A program made the position numbers and the translations under genes. Positions 44,279-53,960 of a stretch of DNA of 64,000 nucleotides are shown here, piece after piece. Position 1 is the first letter of the stretch, and each line of letters starts with the position of its first letter. The notes beneath the pieces are model-generated. The model had not been told where the DNA came from, ran no database searches, and saw only the letters and a program-made list of their open reading frames with translations. Origin of the DNA: Muribaculaceae bacterium. Lineage in GTDB: Bacteria; Bacteroidota; Bacteroidia; Bacteroidales; Muribaculaceae. The stretch spans positions 1-64,000 of the forward strand of contig JAFZUL010000063.1 of the NCBI GenBank assembly GCA_017618355.1. The letters are read 5' to 3'.

Positions 44279-45502
44279 TTATTTCTCTGCGACGATTTTG
44301 CAGATTTCTACTACTGTCATCATGGCTTTCTCCATGGCTTGGATTGAGACGTACTCATAACGGCCGTGCATATTCATGCCGCCAGCGAAGATGTTGGGGC
44401 ATGGGAGGTTCTTGAACGAGAGCTGTGCTCCGTCGGTCCCGCCGCGTATGGGAAGCACTTTTGGCTTCACTCCAGCGCGCTCCATGGCTTGCTCGGCAGT
44501 CTCGATGATGTGCATCACTGGCTCAATCTTCTCGCGCATGTTGTAGTACTGATCTTTGAGTTCTACGGTAGCGATGTCGCCGTAGGTGCCGTTGATGAAG
44601 GCTACGATGCGCTCCACCTCGGCTTTGCGCTCCTCAAAGCGCTTGCGGCAGTGGTCGCGGATGATGTAGGTGAGTTTGCACTCCTCTACTGTTCCCTCGA
44701 TGCCCACGATGTGATAGAATCCCTCATATTTCTCGGTGGTAGCGGGAGTCTGGCTTTCGGGGAGCAGCGACATGAGTTTGTTGCCCACTAGGATGGCGTT
44801 AATCATCTTGTTCTTAGCCATTCCAGGATGCACGTTCAAGCCCTTGATAGTGATTTTGGCGCTAGCGGCGTTGAAGTTCTCATACTCCAACTCGCCCTCA
44901 GCACCGCCGTCCATGGTGTAGGCCCAGTCGGCACCGAATTTCTCCACGTCAAACTTGTGTGCTCCGAGGCCAATCTCCTCATCGGGGTTGAAGCCTATGC
45001 GAATCTTGCCGTGCTTCACCTCGGGGTGCTGCTGGAACCACTCGATAGCGCTAACTATCTCGGCGATACCCGCTTTGTCGTCGGCTCCAAGCAGTGTGGT
45101 GCCGTCGGTGACGATGAGGTCTTGTCCAATGTGGTCGTCGAGTTCGGGGAACTGCGCTGGGTCGAGGATGATGCCCTGCTCTTCGTTAAGTGTGATGGCT
45201 CCGCCCGCATATTTCTCTATGATGCGTGGCTTAACATCCTTGCCGCTCATGTCGGGGGCAGTGTCCATGTGAGCGATGAAGCCCAGTGTGGGGATGGGCT
45301 TGTCGGTGTTGGCAGGCAAAGTGGCATAGAGGTAGCCGTTATCGTCGAGCTCCACCTCGCTGAGTCCCATCTCCTCAAGGTCCTTCTTCAGTTCCTTGGC
45401 AAAGACCATCTGGGTTGGGGTAGAGGGCGTTACGCCAGAGTTCTCATCACTTGTGGTTTCAAATTTCACATACTTTAGAAATCTTTCAATTAATGGTGTC
45501 AT
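44279..45502 (-). CDS. pepT: Peptidase T (tripeptidase)
   Basis: A 407-aa M20 family zinc aminopeptidase that removes the N-terminal residue of tripeptides in the cytoplasm. It shows [13 protein letters not shown] (His/Asp ligands), [21 protein letters not shown] with the catalytic Glu, the dimerisation domain with [11 protein letters not shown], and [13 protein letters not shown]. The ATG at 45502 gives the standard 407-residue length. The longer open frame upstream would add a basic extension unlike PepT. Confidence 0.95.
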   Translation of the reverse strand: MTPLIERFLKYVKFETTSDENSGVTPSTPTQMVFAKELKKDLEEMGLSEVELDDNGYLYATLPANTDKPIPTLGFIAHMDTAPDMSGKDVKPRIIEKYAGGAITLNEEQGIILDPAQFPELDDHIGQDLIVTDGTTLLGADDKAGIAEIVSAIEWFQQHPEVKHGKIRIGFNPDEEIGLGAHKFDVEKFGADWAYTMDGGAEGELEYENFNAASAKITIKGLNVHPGMAKNKMINAILVGNKLMSLLPESQTPATTEKYEGFYHIVGIEGTVEECKLTYIIRDHCRKRFEERKAEVERIVAFINGTYGDIATVELKDQYYNMREKIEPVMHIIETAEQAMERAGVKPKVLPIRGGTDGAQLSFKNLPCPNIFAGGMNMHGRYEYVSIQAMEKAMMTVVEICKIVAEK

Positions 45503-45545
45503 AGTAGTATTTTTAGTTAATGATTTGTTTCGTTCTATTTTCTTG

Positions 45546-45553
45546 CAAAAATA
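45546..45553 (-). promoter_or_regulatory. -7 promoter element of pepT
   Basis: Minus-strand TATTTTTG, exact consensus, 43 bases before the pepT ATG at 45502. No convincing -33 box. Confidence 0.45.
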
Positions 45554-45711
45554 CAACAAAAAGCCCAAACAGATTGCATTTGGAGTTGTTTTTTATCGAT
45601 TTTGGTGGTTTGATGACTATTTTGGATGGGCTAGTGGGGGATAAAGTAAAAAGTTTTACATTCGTTATAGATTATTTTCTAATTTTTTGTGTTTGTTTAA
45701 AAAAAATGTAT

Positions 45712-45719
45712 TACCTTTG
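45712..45719 (+). promoter_or_regulatory. -7 promoter element of nagA
   Basis: TACCTTTG, exact consensus, 61 bases before the nagA ATG. TTTG-like boxes occur at 16 and 22 bases upstream, neither at ideal spacing. Confidence 0.5.
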
Positions 45720-45780
45720 TAAAAAGATTTTTGAGGCGCTTTGGCCTTGATGCATTCAATAGAAAAACGCGTTTTATTAC

Positions 45781-46941
45781 ATGTTAACCCAGATTTACAA
45801 CGGTCAGATTCTTACCCCGTCGGGTTGGATTAATGGTGGCTCGCTGCTCTTTGAGGACTCACGCATTGTGGAGATTCGCAAGAACAGTCACATTGAGCCA
45901 CGCGCCGATACAGCTATCAACGCTCTGGGCATGCATGTAGTGCCTGGCGGCATTGAGCTTCACTGCCACGGTGGTGGCGGTCACGACTTCATGGAAGGTA
46001 CTGAAGAAGCCTTCCGTGCTGCCGTGATGGCTCACCGCAAGCATGGCACAACAGCAATCTTCCCCACTCTCTCGTCAGCTACATTACAAATGATAGAGGC
46101 TGCGGCGCAAACTTGCGACGAGCTGATTGAAGACCCTTTCAGCGGCGTGCTGGGGCTTCACCTCGAGGGACCATATTTCAACCCCCTCAAGGCTGGCGCC
46201 CAGATGCCCGAGCTTATCCGCTTGCCCGACCCTAACGAGTATGAGCATGTGGTGGAGGACTACAATTGCATCAAGCGCTGGGACTCGGCTCCCGAGTTGC
46301 CTGGCGTTATTGAGATGGGAAAGTACCTTGCCGACAAAGATGTGTTGCCATCTATCGCCCACACCGCCGCCGAGTATGATGACGTGAAGGCTGCATACGA
46401 GGCTGGTTACACCCATGCCACGCATTTCTACAATGGCATGCCCGGCTTCCACAACGTGCGCGAGTTCAAGCATGCTGGCACTGTCGAGGCTGTATATCTG
46501 ATGGAGAATATGACCGTGGAGATGATAGCCGACGGCATACATGTGCCACCCACGCTGCTAAAACTGGTGTATCACACTAAGGGTGTGGAGCGCACAGCGA
46601 TGGTTACCGATGCCCTTGCCGTGGCTGCCAGCGACAGCAACAAGGCATTTGACCCTCGTGTAATCATTGAGGATGGGGTGTGCAAACTCGCCGACCGCTC
46701 GGCGCTTGCAGGCAGCATCGCCACTATGGATCGCCTAATAGCCACAGCAGTACACATGGCCGATATTCCGCTTCAGGACGCTTGCCGCATGGTTGCCGAG
46801 ACACCAGCAAGGATTATGGGCGTATATGACCGCAAGGGCTCGCTGCAACGCGGTAAGGATGCCGACATCCTCATCCTCGAAAAAGACTTAAAGCTGCATG
46901 CTGTCTATTGTATGGGGCAGCGGGTAAATCTTAATGACTAA
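45781..46941 (+). CDS. nagA: N-acetylglucosamine-6-phosphate deacetylase
   Basis: A 386-aa amidohydrolase that turns GlcNAc-6-P into GlcN-6-P and acetate. It shows the metal site HCHGGGGHD (His61, His63), LEGPYFN with Glu129, IAHTAAEYD, HFYNGM, and the catalytic Asp in MVTDALA. It is complete. It lies next to the peptidoglycan-salvage operon, separated by a tRNA gene and transcribed in the opposite direction. Its substrate is the direct sugar product of MurQ, so the two loci form one pathway (inference from function and proximity). Confidence 0.93.
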   Translation: MLTQIYNGQILTPSGWINGGSLLFEDSRIVEIRKNSHIEPRADTAINALGMHVVPGGIELHCHGGGGHDFMEGTEEAFRAAVMAHRKHGTTAIFPTLSSATLQMIEAAAQTCDELIEDPFSGVLGLHLEGPYFNPLKAGAQMPELIRLPDPNEYEHVVEDYNCIKRWDSAPELPGVIEMGKYLADKDVLPSIAHTAAEYDDVKAAYEAGYTHATHFYNGMPGFHNVREFKHAGTVEAVYLMENMTVEMIADGIHVPPTLLKLVYHTKGVERTAMVTDALAVAASDSNKAFDPRVIIEDGVCKLADRSALAGSIATMDRLIATAVHMADIPLQDACRMVAETPARIMGVYDRKGSLQRGKDADILILEKDLKLHAVYCMGQRVNLND

Positions 46942-47006
46942 ATCTAATCCCTATTATAAAACTGCGAAGAAAAAAATGGTGAAAACCTAAAAAATTTCGG
47001 GTAAGT

Positions 47007-47038
47007 GTTGCACAGTATAAAAAAAACGCTTACCTTTG
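47007..47038 (+). promoter_or_regulatory. Promoter of tRNA-His
   Basis: GTTG (47007-47010), 20 bases, TACCTTTG (47031-47038), 22 bases before the tRNA 5' end. Confidence 0.65.
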
Positions 47039-47060
47039 CAGTCGCAATTGAAAAAACACG

Positions 47061-47137
<77 letters not shown>

Positions 47138-47141
47138 CAGA

Positions 47142-47170
47142 AAAAAGACTCCCGAAAAGGAGTCTTTTTC
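47142..47170. terminator. Terminator after tRNA-His
   Basis: AAAAAGACTCC (47142-47152), loop CGAAAA, GGAGTCTTTTT (47159-47169): a perfect 11-bp hairpin that has a T tract in both directions. It lies 29 bases before the end of the minus-strand SGNH gene and so can end both transcripts. Confidence 0.9.
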
Positions 47171-47198
47171 TGTTATATAGGATTAGATTGTATAGTGT

Positions 47199-47975
47199 CT
47201 AGAATCTTCTAAACTTTCCATGTCTTCTTGGCTTGTGATGCTTTCTTGGATGTCCTTTGCCGGGACGTCCTTTACCGGGATGTCCTATGTCTGGATGCCC
47301 TTTGTCATTGATGTAATCCTTGATTGCATCTCGCCAGATGATGTAGCCAGGCCCCAGCAGATGGAGACCGTCATTGGTGAGGTCTTCGCGGAGCTTACCG
47401 TTCTTGTCAACGAAGAGAGGGTAGAGGTTTATCCAAGTTACGCCTTGGCGCTTACACACCTCTTCCATAGCCCGGTTGCCGTCGATTACCACTTGCTCGC
47501 GGTCTTTGAGGAGTTTCCACATCTGCACGTCGGTGTTGAACGGCAGCATCGACTGCAAGTAGATTTTGGTGCGAGGCGAACGCTCCTTGATGAGGACGAT
47601 GAGTTTTTCCATAGCTCTTCCTATGCTGTCGCCATCAACGCCGTGCGACACGTCATTCACGCCGCTGAGGATGAAAATCTTGCGTGGCTGGCCTTGGAGA
47701 ATCGGCTCCATGCGCTCATATAGTCCTTGCACGATGTCGCCAATGATGCCGCGGTTCTTGACATTCGGGTTGTGGAACAACTCGTTCCACTCGGCGCCGT
47801 CGGTTAGGCTGTTGCCCAGCATGATAATGTCGTGGCGATAGACGGGCAGGTCGTCGAAGTGTGTTGCTCGACGCACGTAGTATTTGTCCTGATTGGCGGT
47901 GCGCTCAGGTGGCTGCGCTTGCAGTGCAGTAACTGCCGCCAGCGTTGTTATCAAAATTAAGATAAATCGTTTCAT
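47199..47975 (-). CDS. Secreted SGNH/GDSL hydrolase with basic repeat tail
   Basis: A 258-aa exported hydrolase with a signal peptide (residues 1-20). SGNH blocks: IIMLGNSLTDGAEW with the nucleophile Ser, NRGIIGD, LSGVNDVSHG, and TNDGLHLLGPGY with Asp/His. The family removes acyl groups from glycans. Its place at the end of the salvage operon suggests O-deacetylation of MurNAc or muropeptides, which is inference. The last ~30 residues are a basic His/Pro/Gly tail (GHPGKGRPGKGHPRK) encoded by four 15-bp repeats. The leader contains the 9-bp tandem repeat also found at 8.5 kb. Confidence 0.82.
   Translation of the reverse strand: MKRFILILITTLAAVTALQAQPPERTANQDKYYVRRATHFDDLPVYRHDIIMLGNSLTDGAEWNELFHNPNVKNRGIIGDIVQGLYERMEPILQGQPRKIFILSGVNDVSHGVDGDSIGRAMEKLIVLIKERSPRTKIYLQSMLPFNTDVQMWKLLKDREQVVIDGNRAMEEVCKRQGVTWINLYPLFVDKNGKLREDLTNDGLHLLGPGYIIWRDAIKDYINDKGHPDIGHPGKGRPGKGHPRKHHKPRRHGKFRRF
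47248..47307 (-). repeat. Four 15-bp coding repeats in the SGNH tail
   Basis: Units of the form GGATGTCCTTTGCCG (plus-strand reading), at 47248, 47263, 47278 and 47293, encode the pentapeptide series G-H/R-P-x-K/I. They are in frame with the SGNH gene. Confidence 0.75.
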
Positions 47976-47984
47976 AACTATTAG

Positions 47985-48047
47985 AAAGGGATTAAAGGAG
48001 TTAAAGGAATCAAAGGAGTTAAAAGAGGCAAAGTAATTAAAGGAGAA
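47985..48047. repeat. 9-bp tandem repeat in the SGNH leader
   Basis: On the minus strand TTTAACTCC and TTTGATTCC units in near-perfect 9-bp register, ending 10 bases before the start codon. It is the same repeat as 8453-8515. Confidence 0.7.
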
Positions 48048-48067
48048 CTCAAACTTCTCAGAATCAT

Positions 48068-48136
48068 ACTCCCCCATCCCCCCTGTTTAGAGGGGGAGTT
48101 GGGGTGGGTAGCAGTTATTCGGTGCAGTTATTCGGT
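48068..48136. repeat. GC-rich hairpin and 13-bp duplication after murQ
   Basis: ACTCCCCC (48068-48075) pairs with GGGGGAGT (48092-48099). Next to it GGGGTGGG could pair alternatively with the same C-rich arm. Then GCAGTTATTCGGT occurs twice in exact tandem (48111-48123 and 48124-48136), the second copy covering the murQ stop codon. Confidence 0.7.
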
Positions 48137-48949
48137 GATGCCGCGATAGGCGTCGCAGGCTTTCTTCACGCTGCCGTGAAGGAGGAGCAGTCGCTTGGCC
48201 TCGTCGTAGCTGAGTCCTAGCTCTTCTACGACCATGCGTGTGCCGCGATCTACTAGTTTCTTGTTGGTGAGTTGCATGTTCACCATCTTGTTGCCCTTCA
48301 CGCGTCCCATTTGAATCATGACGCTGGTCGAAATCATGTTGCAGATGAGTTTTTGACCAGTGCCACTCTTCATGCGGCTGCTGCCGGTTACGTATTCGGG
48401 GCCAACAATCATCTCGATGGGAATCTCGGCGGCCTCGCTAATTGGGGCGTCGGGATTGCTGGTGATGGCAGCGGTTAGGCAGCCATGAGCACGAGCATCA
48501 CGCAGGGCGCCAATCACGTAGGGCGTTGTGCCACTGGCGGCGATACCGATCACGGTATCGTTGCTGGTGATGTCGTATTCCTGCAGGTCTTTCCAGCCCT
48601 GAGCCTCGTCATCCTCGGCATTCTCAACGGCATTGCGCAGAGCGTAGTCGCCACCAGCAATAAGGCCGATAATCCACCCTGGGTCCATGCCAAAGGTGGG
48701 TGGAATCTCACTGGCGTCGAGCACACCCAAGCGTCCGCTGGTGCCGGCTCCCATATAGAAGATGCGTCCTCCGCGCTTCATGCGCTCAACGATTCCTATG
48801 ACGAGTTTCTCGATTTGTGGTATCGCCTTCTGCACGGCATCAGCCACCTTGTGGTCCTCCTGATTAATCTCGGTGAGGAGCTCATGCACGCTCTTCTTCT
48901 CGAGGTCGTTGTAAAGAGAGGGCTGTTCGCTAATCTTTATAAAAGCCAT
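48128..48949 (-). CDS. murQ: N-acetylmuramic acid 6-phosphate etherase
   Basis: A 273-aa SIS-domain enzyme. It cleaves the lactyl ether of MurNAc-6-P to give GlcNAc-6-P and D-lactate. It shows MGAGTSGRLGVLDASE with the likely catalytic Glu81, IGLIAGGDYALRNAVENAEDD with a second acidic site, and GPEYVTGSSRMKSGTGQK. It is slightly shorter than the E. coli enzyme, mainly at the C-terminus. It lies immediately downstream of murK and murT in the Tannerella-like order. Confidence 0.95.
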   Translation of the reverse strand: MAFIKISEQPSLYNDLEKKSVHELLTEINQEDHKVADAVQKAIPQIEKLVIGIVERMKRGGRIFYMGAGTSGRLGVLDASEIPPTFGMDPGWIIGLIAGGDYALRNAVENAEDDEAQGWKDLQEYDITSNDTVIGIAASGTTPYVIGALRDARAHGCLTAAITSNPDAPISEAAEIPIEMIVGPEYVTGSSRMKSGTGQKLICNMISTSVMIQMGRVKGNKMVNMQLTNKKLVDRGTRMVVEELGLSYDEAKRLLLLHGSVKKACDAYRGITE

Positions 48950-49041
48950 AACTTATGAAATGTTAAGTTATAAGTGTTAAGTGTAAAGTTTTCTAGAGGT
49001 TCTAGATTTTAGATTCAGCCTTTTGCTTCCTGCATTCAGCA

Positions 49042-49884
49042 TTAGTTAGAATGATACTTGATAAGGCCTTCCATTGGTGCTTGGATGATGGTGCCAATGG
49101 TGATGCCGAGCTTGCTGGCAGCCTCAACGAGTATATCCTTTTGTAACAGAGCAATAGAGCCCACGAAATTACATGGCAGTTTCTTGTAGTTAGGATAGTT
49201 TGCCACGTTACGCACAAAGAAGTCGGTAAATGAGCGCATCACAATAGCTTTGATGGAAGGCTCTTTGATGTTGTGCTCGAGGAATGGAGCGAACTGCGCC
49301 AGGAAACGGTTGGCGGCAGGTTTACGATACACTCGGTCGATGATAGTGGTGCGGTCGAGGTTATACTCCTTGAGGAACTTCTCGCACAAGTGTTCGGGAA
49401 GCTGCTTCTTGAGTACGTCGCCCACGAGGAGTTTGCCCAAAACAGCGCCACTGCCCTCGTCGCCGAGGATATAGCCTAGAGGCGACACGTTGTCAACCAC
49501 CTTCTCTCCGTCGTAATAGCAGCTGTTGCTTCCAGTGCCGAGGATGCAGGCGATACCTGGCTCACGCTGGCATAGCGCACGAGCTGCGCCGAGCAGGTCG
49601 GTATCAACCTCAATCTTAGTCACGTTGGGCATGTTGCGTTTGAGAGCGTTGATGACCTGATTCTTGATTTCGTCGCTGATAATGCCAGCGCCGTAGTAGT
49701 AAATCTCGGTGACATCATATCCTCTGAGACTTGGCATGAGTTCGTTCATGATGCACTCAGCCATCTCTTCCTCGGTCATGAGCAGTGCGTTCATGCCAGT
49801 GGTGAAGATTTGAGCAACTTTCTTTTTTCCGTTTAGCAGACACCAGTCAATCTTGGTGGAGCCGCTGTCAGCAATTAAAATCAT
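49042..49884 (-). CDS. murK: BadF/BcrA-type sugar kinase, probable N-acetylmuramic acid kinase
   Basis: A 280-aa ASKHA-fold kinase. It has the phosphate-1 loop LIADSGSTKIDWCLL at residues 3-17, YYYGAGI, the GTGSNSCYYDGE phosphate-2 loop and GDEGSGAVLGKLLV. It belongs to the N-acetylglucosamine kinase-like group. In Tannerella the homologous neighbour of MurT and MurQ phosphorylates MurNAc, and the same gene order is seen here. A GlcNAc kinase cannot be excluded from sequence alone. It starts 13 bases after murT. Confidence 0.85.
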   Translation of the reverse strand: MILIADSGSTKIDWCLLNGKKKVAQIFTTGMNALLMTEEEMAECIMNELMPSLRGYDVTEIYYYGAGIISDEIKNQVINALKRNMPNVTKIEVDTDLLGAARALCQREPGIACILGTGSNSCYYDGEKVVDNVSPLGYILGDEGSGAVLGKLLVGDVLKKQLPEHLCEKFLKEYNLDRTTIIDRVYRKPAANRFLAQFAPFLEHNIKEPSIKAIVMRSFTDFFVRNVANYPNYKKLPCNFVGSIALLQKDILVEAASKLGITIGTIIQAPMEGLIKYHSN

Positions 49885-49897
49885 AATGTCTTTGTTT

Positions 49898-51055
49898 TTA
49901 AATTTTTATATATATTTTTTTCTTATACAAAATGTAGCCAAAGCACCATGTTATCAGTACGAAGGTTATGGCATAGAGGCATGATGCTGCCTCGGGAGTG
50001 GTGGTTACGGCACTCCAGCCGTTGTAGATGAGCGACTTGATGGTCACTGGGTCGCCAGCGGCGTTGGTGCCAAAGCGCACAGTGCCAAAGACGATAGCGA
50101 GAATCGTTCCCACAAGGTAGCAGAACAACGGGTTGATGCCAAATGCCTGGAAGAACTGGCACCAGCGCTTGTGACCCTTAATGTCGATGGCATAGATGAG
50201 CATCGCGAGGATGCACGACGCCATGCCGCAGGTGATGAGCACGTAGCTCGAGGTCCATGCCTTCTTGCAGCATGGTATGCCATATTGCAACAGCCATCCC
50301 ACGAGCAGCATGAGCGCTCCCCACACCGCAATCTCAACGATGCGGTCGCGGTTATTCTTAACGGTGCTTATGCACTTGCCTATCATGAAACCAATCAGCA
50401 CGTGGGCGACACATGCGATGGTGCTTAATATTCCTTCTGGGTCGAGAGCAAGGCTAATGCCATAGGCGCTCTCGTGATACATGTGGTCTTCGCCAAGTAC
50501 TGCGCAATCGACTCGCGAAAGGATATTGTCGAGCGAGAACTCATATCCATTGCCAAAGCCTAGGATGAAGGCGTAGGCTACAAGCAGCAGACCAATAATC
50601 CAAGGGATGAACTTGGTCTTGAACAGCACTGCAATCATTGAGCCGAAGAAATAGACTAGCGCTAGTCGTTGGAACACTCCAAGAATGCGGAGCTTGCCAA
50701 ACATGTCGGCAAAGAACTGCGACTCTGGTTTGTAAAGTCCTCGCAGCCACATTCCGAACCATTGCACCATCCATCCGATGAGGAATAGGATAATGGTTCT
50801 CTTAAGAATCTTAAGGAATACTTTGCTGCTGAGTTCAAATTTGAATTTGCTCAGGGAGAAATACATCGACACACCCATCACAAACATGAAGAACGGGAAC
50901 ACGAGGTCGGTAGGCGTGAGGCCTATCCACTCGGCGTGTTCCAGTGGGGTGTAGATGTGCTCCCATGTTCCTGGGTTGTTGACCAGGAGCATGCCAGCTA
51001 TTGTGATGCCTCGCAATATGTCGAGCGAGAGGAGTCGTTTGTTTTCTTTTGCCAT
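49898..51055 (-). CDS. murT: DUF5009 membrane protein, MurNAc transporter MurT-like
   Basis: A 385-aa protein with about ten transmembrane helices. It begins KRLLSLDILRGITIAGMLLVNNPG, the motif of the heparan-glucosaminide N-acetyltransferase-like (DUF5009) family. Human HGSNAT is the distant relative, but the Tannerella forsythia homologue is an inner-membrane MurNAc transporter next to murK and murQ. The gene order here supports that role over acetyl transfer. The motif LDILRG and the Trp/Gly-rich helices are intact. Confidence 0.82.
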   Translation of the reverse strand: MAKENKRLLSLDILRGITIAGMLLVNNPGTWEHIYTPLEHAEWIGLTPTDLVFPFFMFVMGVSMYFSLSKFKFELSSKVFLKILKRTIILFLIGWMVQWFGMWLRGLYKPESQFFADMFGKLRILGVFQRLALVYFFGSMIAVLFKTKFIPWIIGLLLVAYAFILGFGNGYEFSLDNILSRVDCAVLGEDHMYHESAYGISLALDPEGILSTIACVAHVLIGFMIGKCISTVKNNRDRIVEIAVWGALMLLVGWLLQYGIPCCKKAWTSSYVLITCGMASCILAMLIYAIDIKGHKRWCQFFQAFGINPLFCYLVGTILAIVFGTVRFGTNAAGDPVTIKSLIYNGWSAVTTTPEAASCLYAITFVLITWCFGYILYKKKIYIKI

Positions 51056-51130
51056 AATAAAACGTTTATCGTTGTTCGTTTATCGTTTATAGAAGCCTGT
51101 GATGAGACTTGCCGCAATGAAATCTATATA

Positions 51131-53923
51131 TTATTGTTTTGTTCGCAATTTTGTTACTTCGTCGATTAGGTAGATTAGCGACTGGTAGGGGACACCGCTG
51201 TGGGTGGTGAGGCCTATCTCGCAGGTGCGGCTGTTGCTGAAGCCGCGCTTGATGCCTGCCGCTTCGATTTGAGGACGGAGTTTGCGCAGGGCGTAGGCGT
51301 TGAGTTCGGGATGAGTGAATCCCTTGTCGCCGGCAAAGCCGCAGCAACCCACTCCCTCAGGGATGAGCACATTAGTTGAGCATCGCTTGGCGAGGTCGAG
51401 AATCTTGTCGTCAATCTTCATCATTCGTGTCGAGCAGGTGAGATGCAGCGCGATGGGCTCATCGGTTGGCGAGAACTCCAAGTCTTGCGCCACATAATCG
51501 TGGATAAACTCCATGAGCTCTAATGGTTTTACTTGCTTCATGTGCTCACGCATGTGGTGGAGACATGGGCTTTGGTCGCACATCACGGGATATTTGCCGT
51601 TGTCGCTAGCCTTGAGTAGTGCTTGCTCAAGTTCGTCGGTCTTCTGTTGGGCGATGTCAGGCATTCCCTTGCTGTTCCAAATCATGCCACAGCACATGTT
51701 GTTCATGTTTTCGGGATAGATGACTTCCCATCCTGCCTTGTTGAGGAAAGCCACCACTTTATCCACAAGGTCAATATCTACACCATGTTTGTCTTTACCG
51801 AGCGCTTGGTTGAGGCAACTTGGGAAATATACCACCTTTTTGTCGCTGGCGGTTTGGTGAAGGGCTTTCATCTTGTGAGGTTTTGGAGTGGCTGGAGTCC
51901 ATAGTGGAGCGCCAATGGCGTGCATGGCTTTTCCCACAGCATTCACGCCACCGTCGCCAATTACTGAATGTGCTGCATTGGCGACGTAGAGCAGTGATTT
52001 GAGGCTACCTTTAGTCGTTGCGAAATGGCGTGACAAATAATCACCAATGCCATGAGCCATAGTGCCTTTGCCATGTTGCTCGGCACGCAGGTCGTGGGTT
52101 AGTTCGCCCACATTGATGCCCATTGGGCAGGATGTGGAGCAGAGCCCATCGGCGGCGCAAGTGGCTTCGCCGTAGTATTTATATTGTTTTTCAAGGCGTT
52201 TCAATCGTTTGTGGTCTTCGCCTGTGTCTTTTAGTCGAGAGATTTCACGCTGAACGATGATGCGTTGGCGAGAGGAGAGGGTGAGTCCACTGCTCACGCA
52301 ATTGACCTCACAGAATCCACACTCGATGCACTTGTTCACGTTATCGTTGGTCAAGGGCATGGGCTTGAGGTTCTTGATGAAGCATTCGGGGTCATCGTTG
52401 AAAATGACGCCTGGGTTAAGGATGCCTTTCGGGTCGAAGAGTTGCTTGACGTCGAGCATCACTTGATAGGCCTTCTCACCCCATTCTTTCTTGACAAATG
52501 GCGCCATATTGCGGCCTGTGCCGTGCTCCGCCTTGAGCGAGCCGTCATATTTGTCGATTACCAGCTCCACTACAGCTCGCATAAGGTTTTCGTAGCGAGA
52601 GATCTCTTCTTGCGTGTCGAACGACTGCGAGATTATGAAGTGGTAGTTACCCTCAAGGGCGTGACCGTATATGCAGCTGTCGTCGTAGCCGTAGTCGATG
52701 AGCATCTGTGCCAAATCAACTGTGGCATCGGGCAAATCCTCGATGTGGAACGCCACATCCTCGATAAGGACCGTTGTGCCTAGCGGACGCGTGCCGCCAA
52801 CGCTGGGGAAGATGCCCGAGCGTATCGCCCAATACTTGCCATAGACCTTAGGATCGTTGGTGAAAACGGCAGGCACATAGAGGTGGAATGGCTCAAGGAT
52901 GGCCATTATCTTGTTGATATTGCTCTGAAGTTCGTCTTTACTGTCGGCAAAGGTTTGGATGAGAACTGCGGTGAGTCCTTCACCTGTGGTGTCATCTACG
53001 CTGGCAAGTGATTTCTTATCTAGAATCTCGGCGCAGTGAACGGGACCTTTCTTCATAGCTACCACCGCTTCGCACGACTCTCGCATATCCTGGAAATAGA
53101 GCATCGCGCTGGCTCGGCAGGGATAGAGGTGGCCAGTCTTCATCGTGAACTCGCTGGCGAAGGCAAGAGTGCCCTCGCTGCCCACGATGAGGTGTGTGAT
53201 GATGTCGAAAGGATTGGTATAGAGCACAAATGGCGAGATGTTGAGGCCTGTCACATTCTTGATGGCATATTTGTGGCGGATGCGGTCGGCTAGCTCTTGG
53301 TCGGCATTCACGCGATCGCGAATTTCCTCAATGCGCTTGATGAATTGCGGATGAGACAGAGTGAAGGCTTCACGGCTGCGCTTGTTGCCAGTATCGAGTA
53401 TGGTGCCGTCGGCGAGGACGATGCGCATAGAGAGCATCATGCGGTCGCTGTTGGCGTGTGTGCCGCAGCTCATTCCACTGGCATTGTTTATGACGATGCC
53501 GCCTACCATCGCAGAGTTCTTGCTGGCAGGATCGGGGGTGAAGGCGCGGTTGTGACGCGCGAGAATCTTATCGACCTCGCTACCCACAAGTCCTGGTTGC
53601 AGCTTGATGTAGCTGGCGTCGGGCGCAACCTCATAGTTCTCCCAGTTCTTGCCAGCGACAATAAGGATGGAGTCGGTATTGGTCTGACCGCTCAGGCTAG
53701 TGCCCGCAGCACGGAAGGTCACGGGCAGCTGCATCTCGTTGGCGATGGCAAGGAGTTGCGCCACTTCCTGCTCATTTTTGGAGCGCACCACCACTTGCGG
53801 GATGTTGCGGTAGAAGCCAGCATCGGTGCCCCACGCCAGGCAGTGCAGGTCGTCGGTGTAGATGCGGTCCTTAGGGATGAATTCCCTGATGCGCTTGAGA
53901 TATGTTTTATGCTTCTCGTCCAT
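51131..53923 (-). CDS. FAD-linked oxidase / Fe-S protein, probable D-lactate dehydrogenase
   Basis: A 930-aa fusion. The N-terminal PCMH-type FAD domain (VTFRAAGTSLSGQTNTD, GGIVINNASGMSCGTHANSD) is followed by a FAD-oxidase C domain (SLKAEHGTGRNMAPFV). A ferredoxin-like segment has CIECGFCEVNC (532-542) and CAADGLCSTSCP (about 588-599). Two cysteine-rich CCG domains lie near 741 (CCGMIWNSKG) and 858 (VGCCGFAGDKG). This layout is that of large D-lactate/D-2-hydroxyacid dehydrogenases that pass electrons to the quinone pool. Sitting between namZ and murT, it is well placed to oxidise the D-lactate freed by MurQ; this link is inference. No membrane helix or signal peptide. Confidence 0.83.
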   Translation of the reverse strand: MDEKHKTYLKRIREFIPKDRIYTDDLHCLAWGTDAGFYRNIPQVVVRSKNEQEVAQLLAIANEMQLPVTFRAAGTSLSGQTNTDSILIVAGKNWENYEVAPDASYIKLQPGLVGSEVDKILARHNRAFTPDPASKNSAMVGGIVINNASGMSCGTHANSDRMMLSMRIVLADGTILDTGNKRSREAFTLSHPQFIKRIEEIRDRVNADQELADRIRHKYAIKNVTGLNISPFVLYTNPFDIITHLIVGSEGTLAFASEFTMKTGHLYPCRASAMLYFQDMRESCEAVVAMKKGPVHCAEILDKKSLASVDDTTGEGLTAVLIQTFADSKDELQSNINKIMAILEPFHLYVPAVFTNDPKVYGKYWAIRSGIFPSVGGTRPLGTTVLIEDVAFHIEDLPDATVDLAQMLIDYGYDDSCIYGHALEGNYHFIISQSFDTQEEISRYENLMRAVVELVIDKYDGSLKAEHGTGRNMAPFVKKEWGEKAYQVMLDVKQLFDPKGILNPGVIFNDDPECFIKNLKPMPLTNDNVNKCIECGFCEVNCVSSGLTLSSRQRIIVQREISRLKDTGEDHKRLKRLEKQYKYYGEATCAADGLCSTSCPMGINVGELTHDLRAEQHGKGTMAHGIGDYLSRHFATTKGSLKSLLYVANAAHSVIGDGGVNAVGKAMHAIGAPLWTPATPKPHKMKALHQTASDKKVVYFPSCLNQALGKDKHGVDIDLVDKVVAFLNKAGWEVIYPENMNNMCCGMIWNSKGMPDIAQQKTDELEQALLKASDNGKYPVMCDQSPCLHHMREHMKQVKPLELMEFIHDYVAQDLEFSPTDEPIALHLTCSTRMMKIDDKILDLAKRCSTNVLIPEGVGCCGFAGDKGFTHPELNAYALRKLRPQIEAAGIKRGFSNSRTCEIGLTTHSGVPYQSLIYLIDEVTKLRTKQ

Positions 53924-53960
53924 TTTTTACTAGATTTCTAGAAAGCCTAGATTTTCTAGA

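Noticed and set aside
49898..51055. Acetyltransferase acting on heparan-like sugars, as the domain name suggests
   Set aside because: The position beside murK and murQ and the MurT precedent in Tannerella point to sugar transport, so the acetyltransferase role was not adopted.
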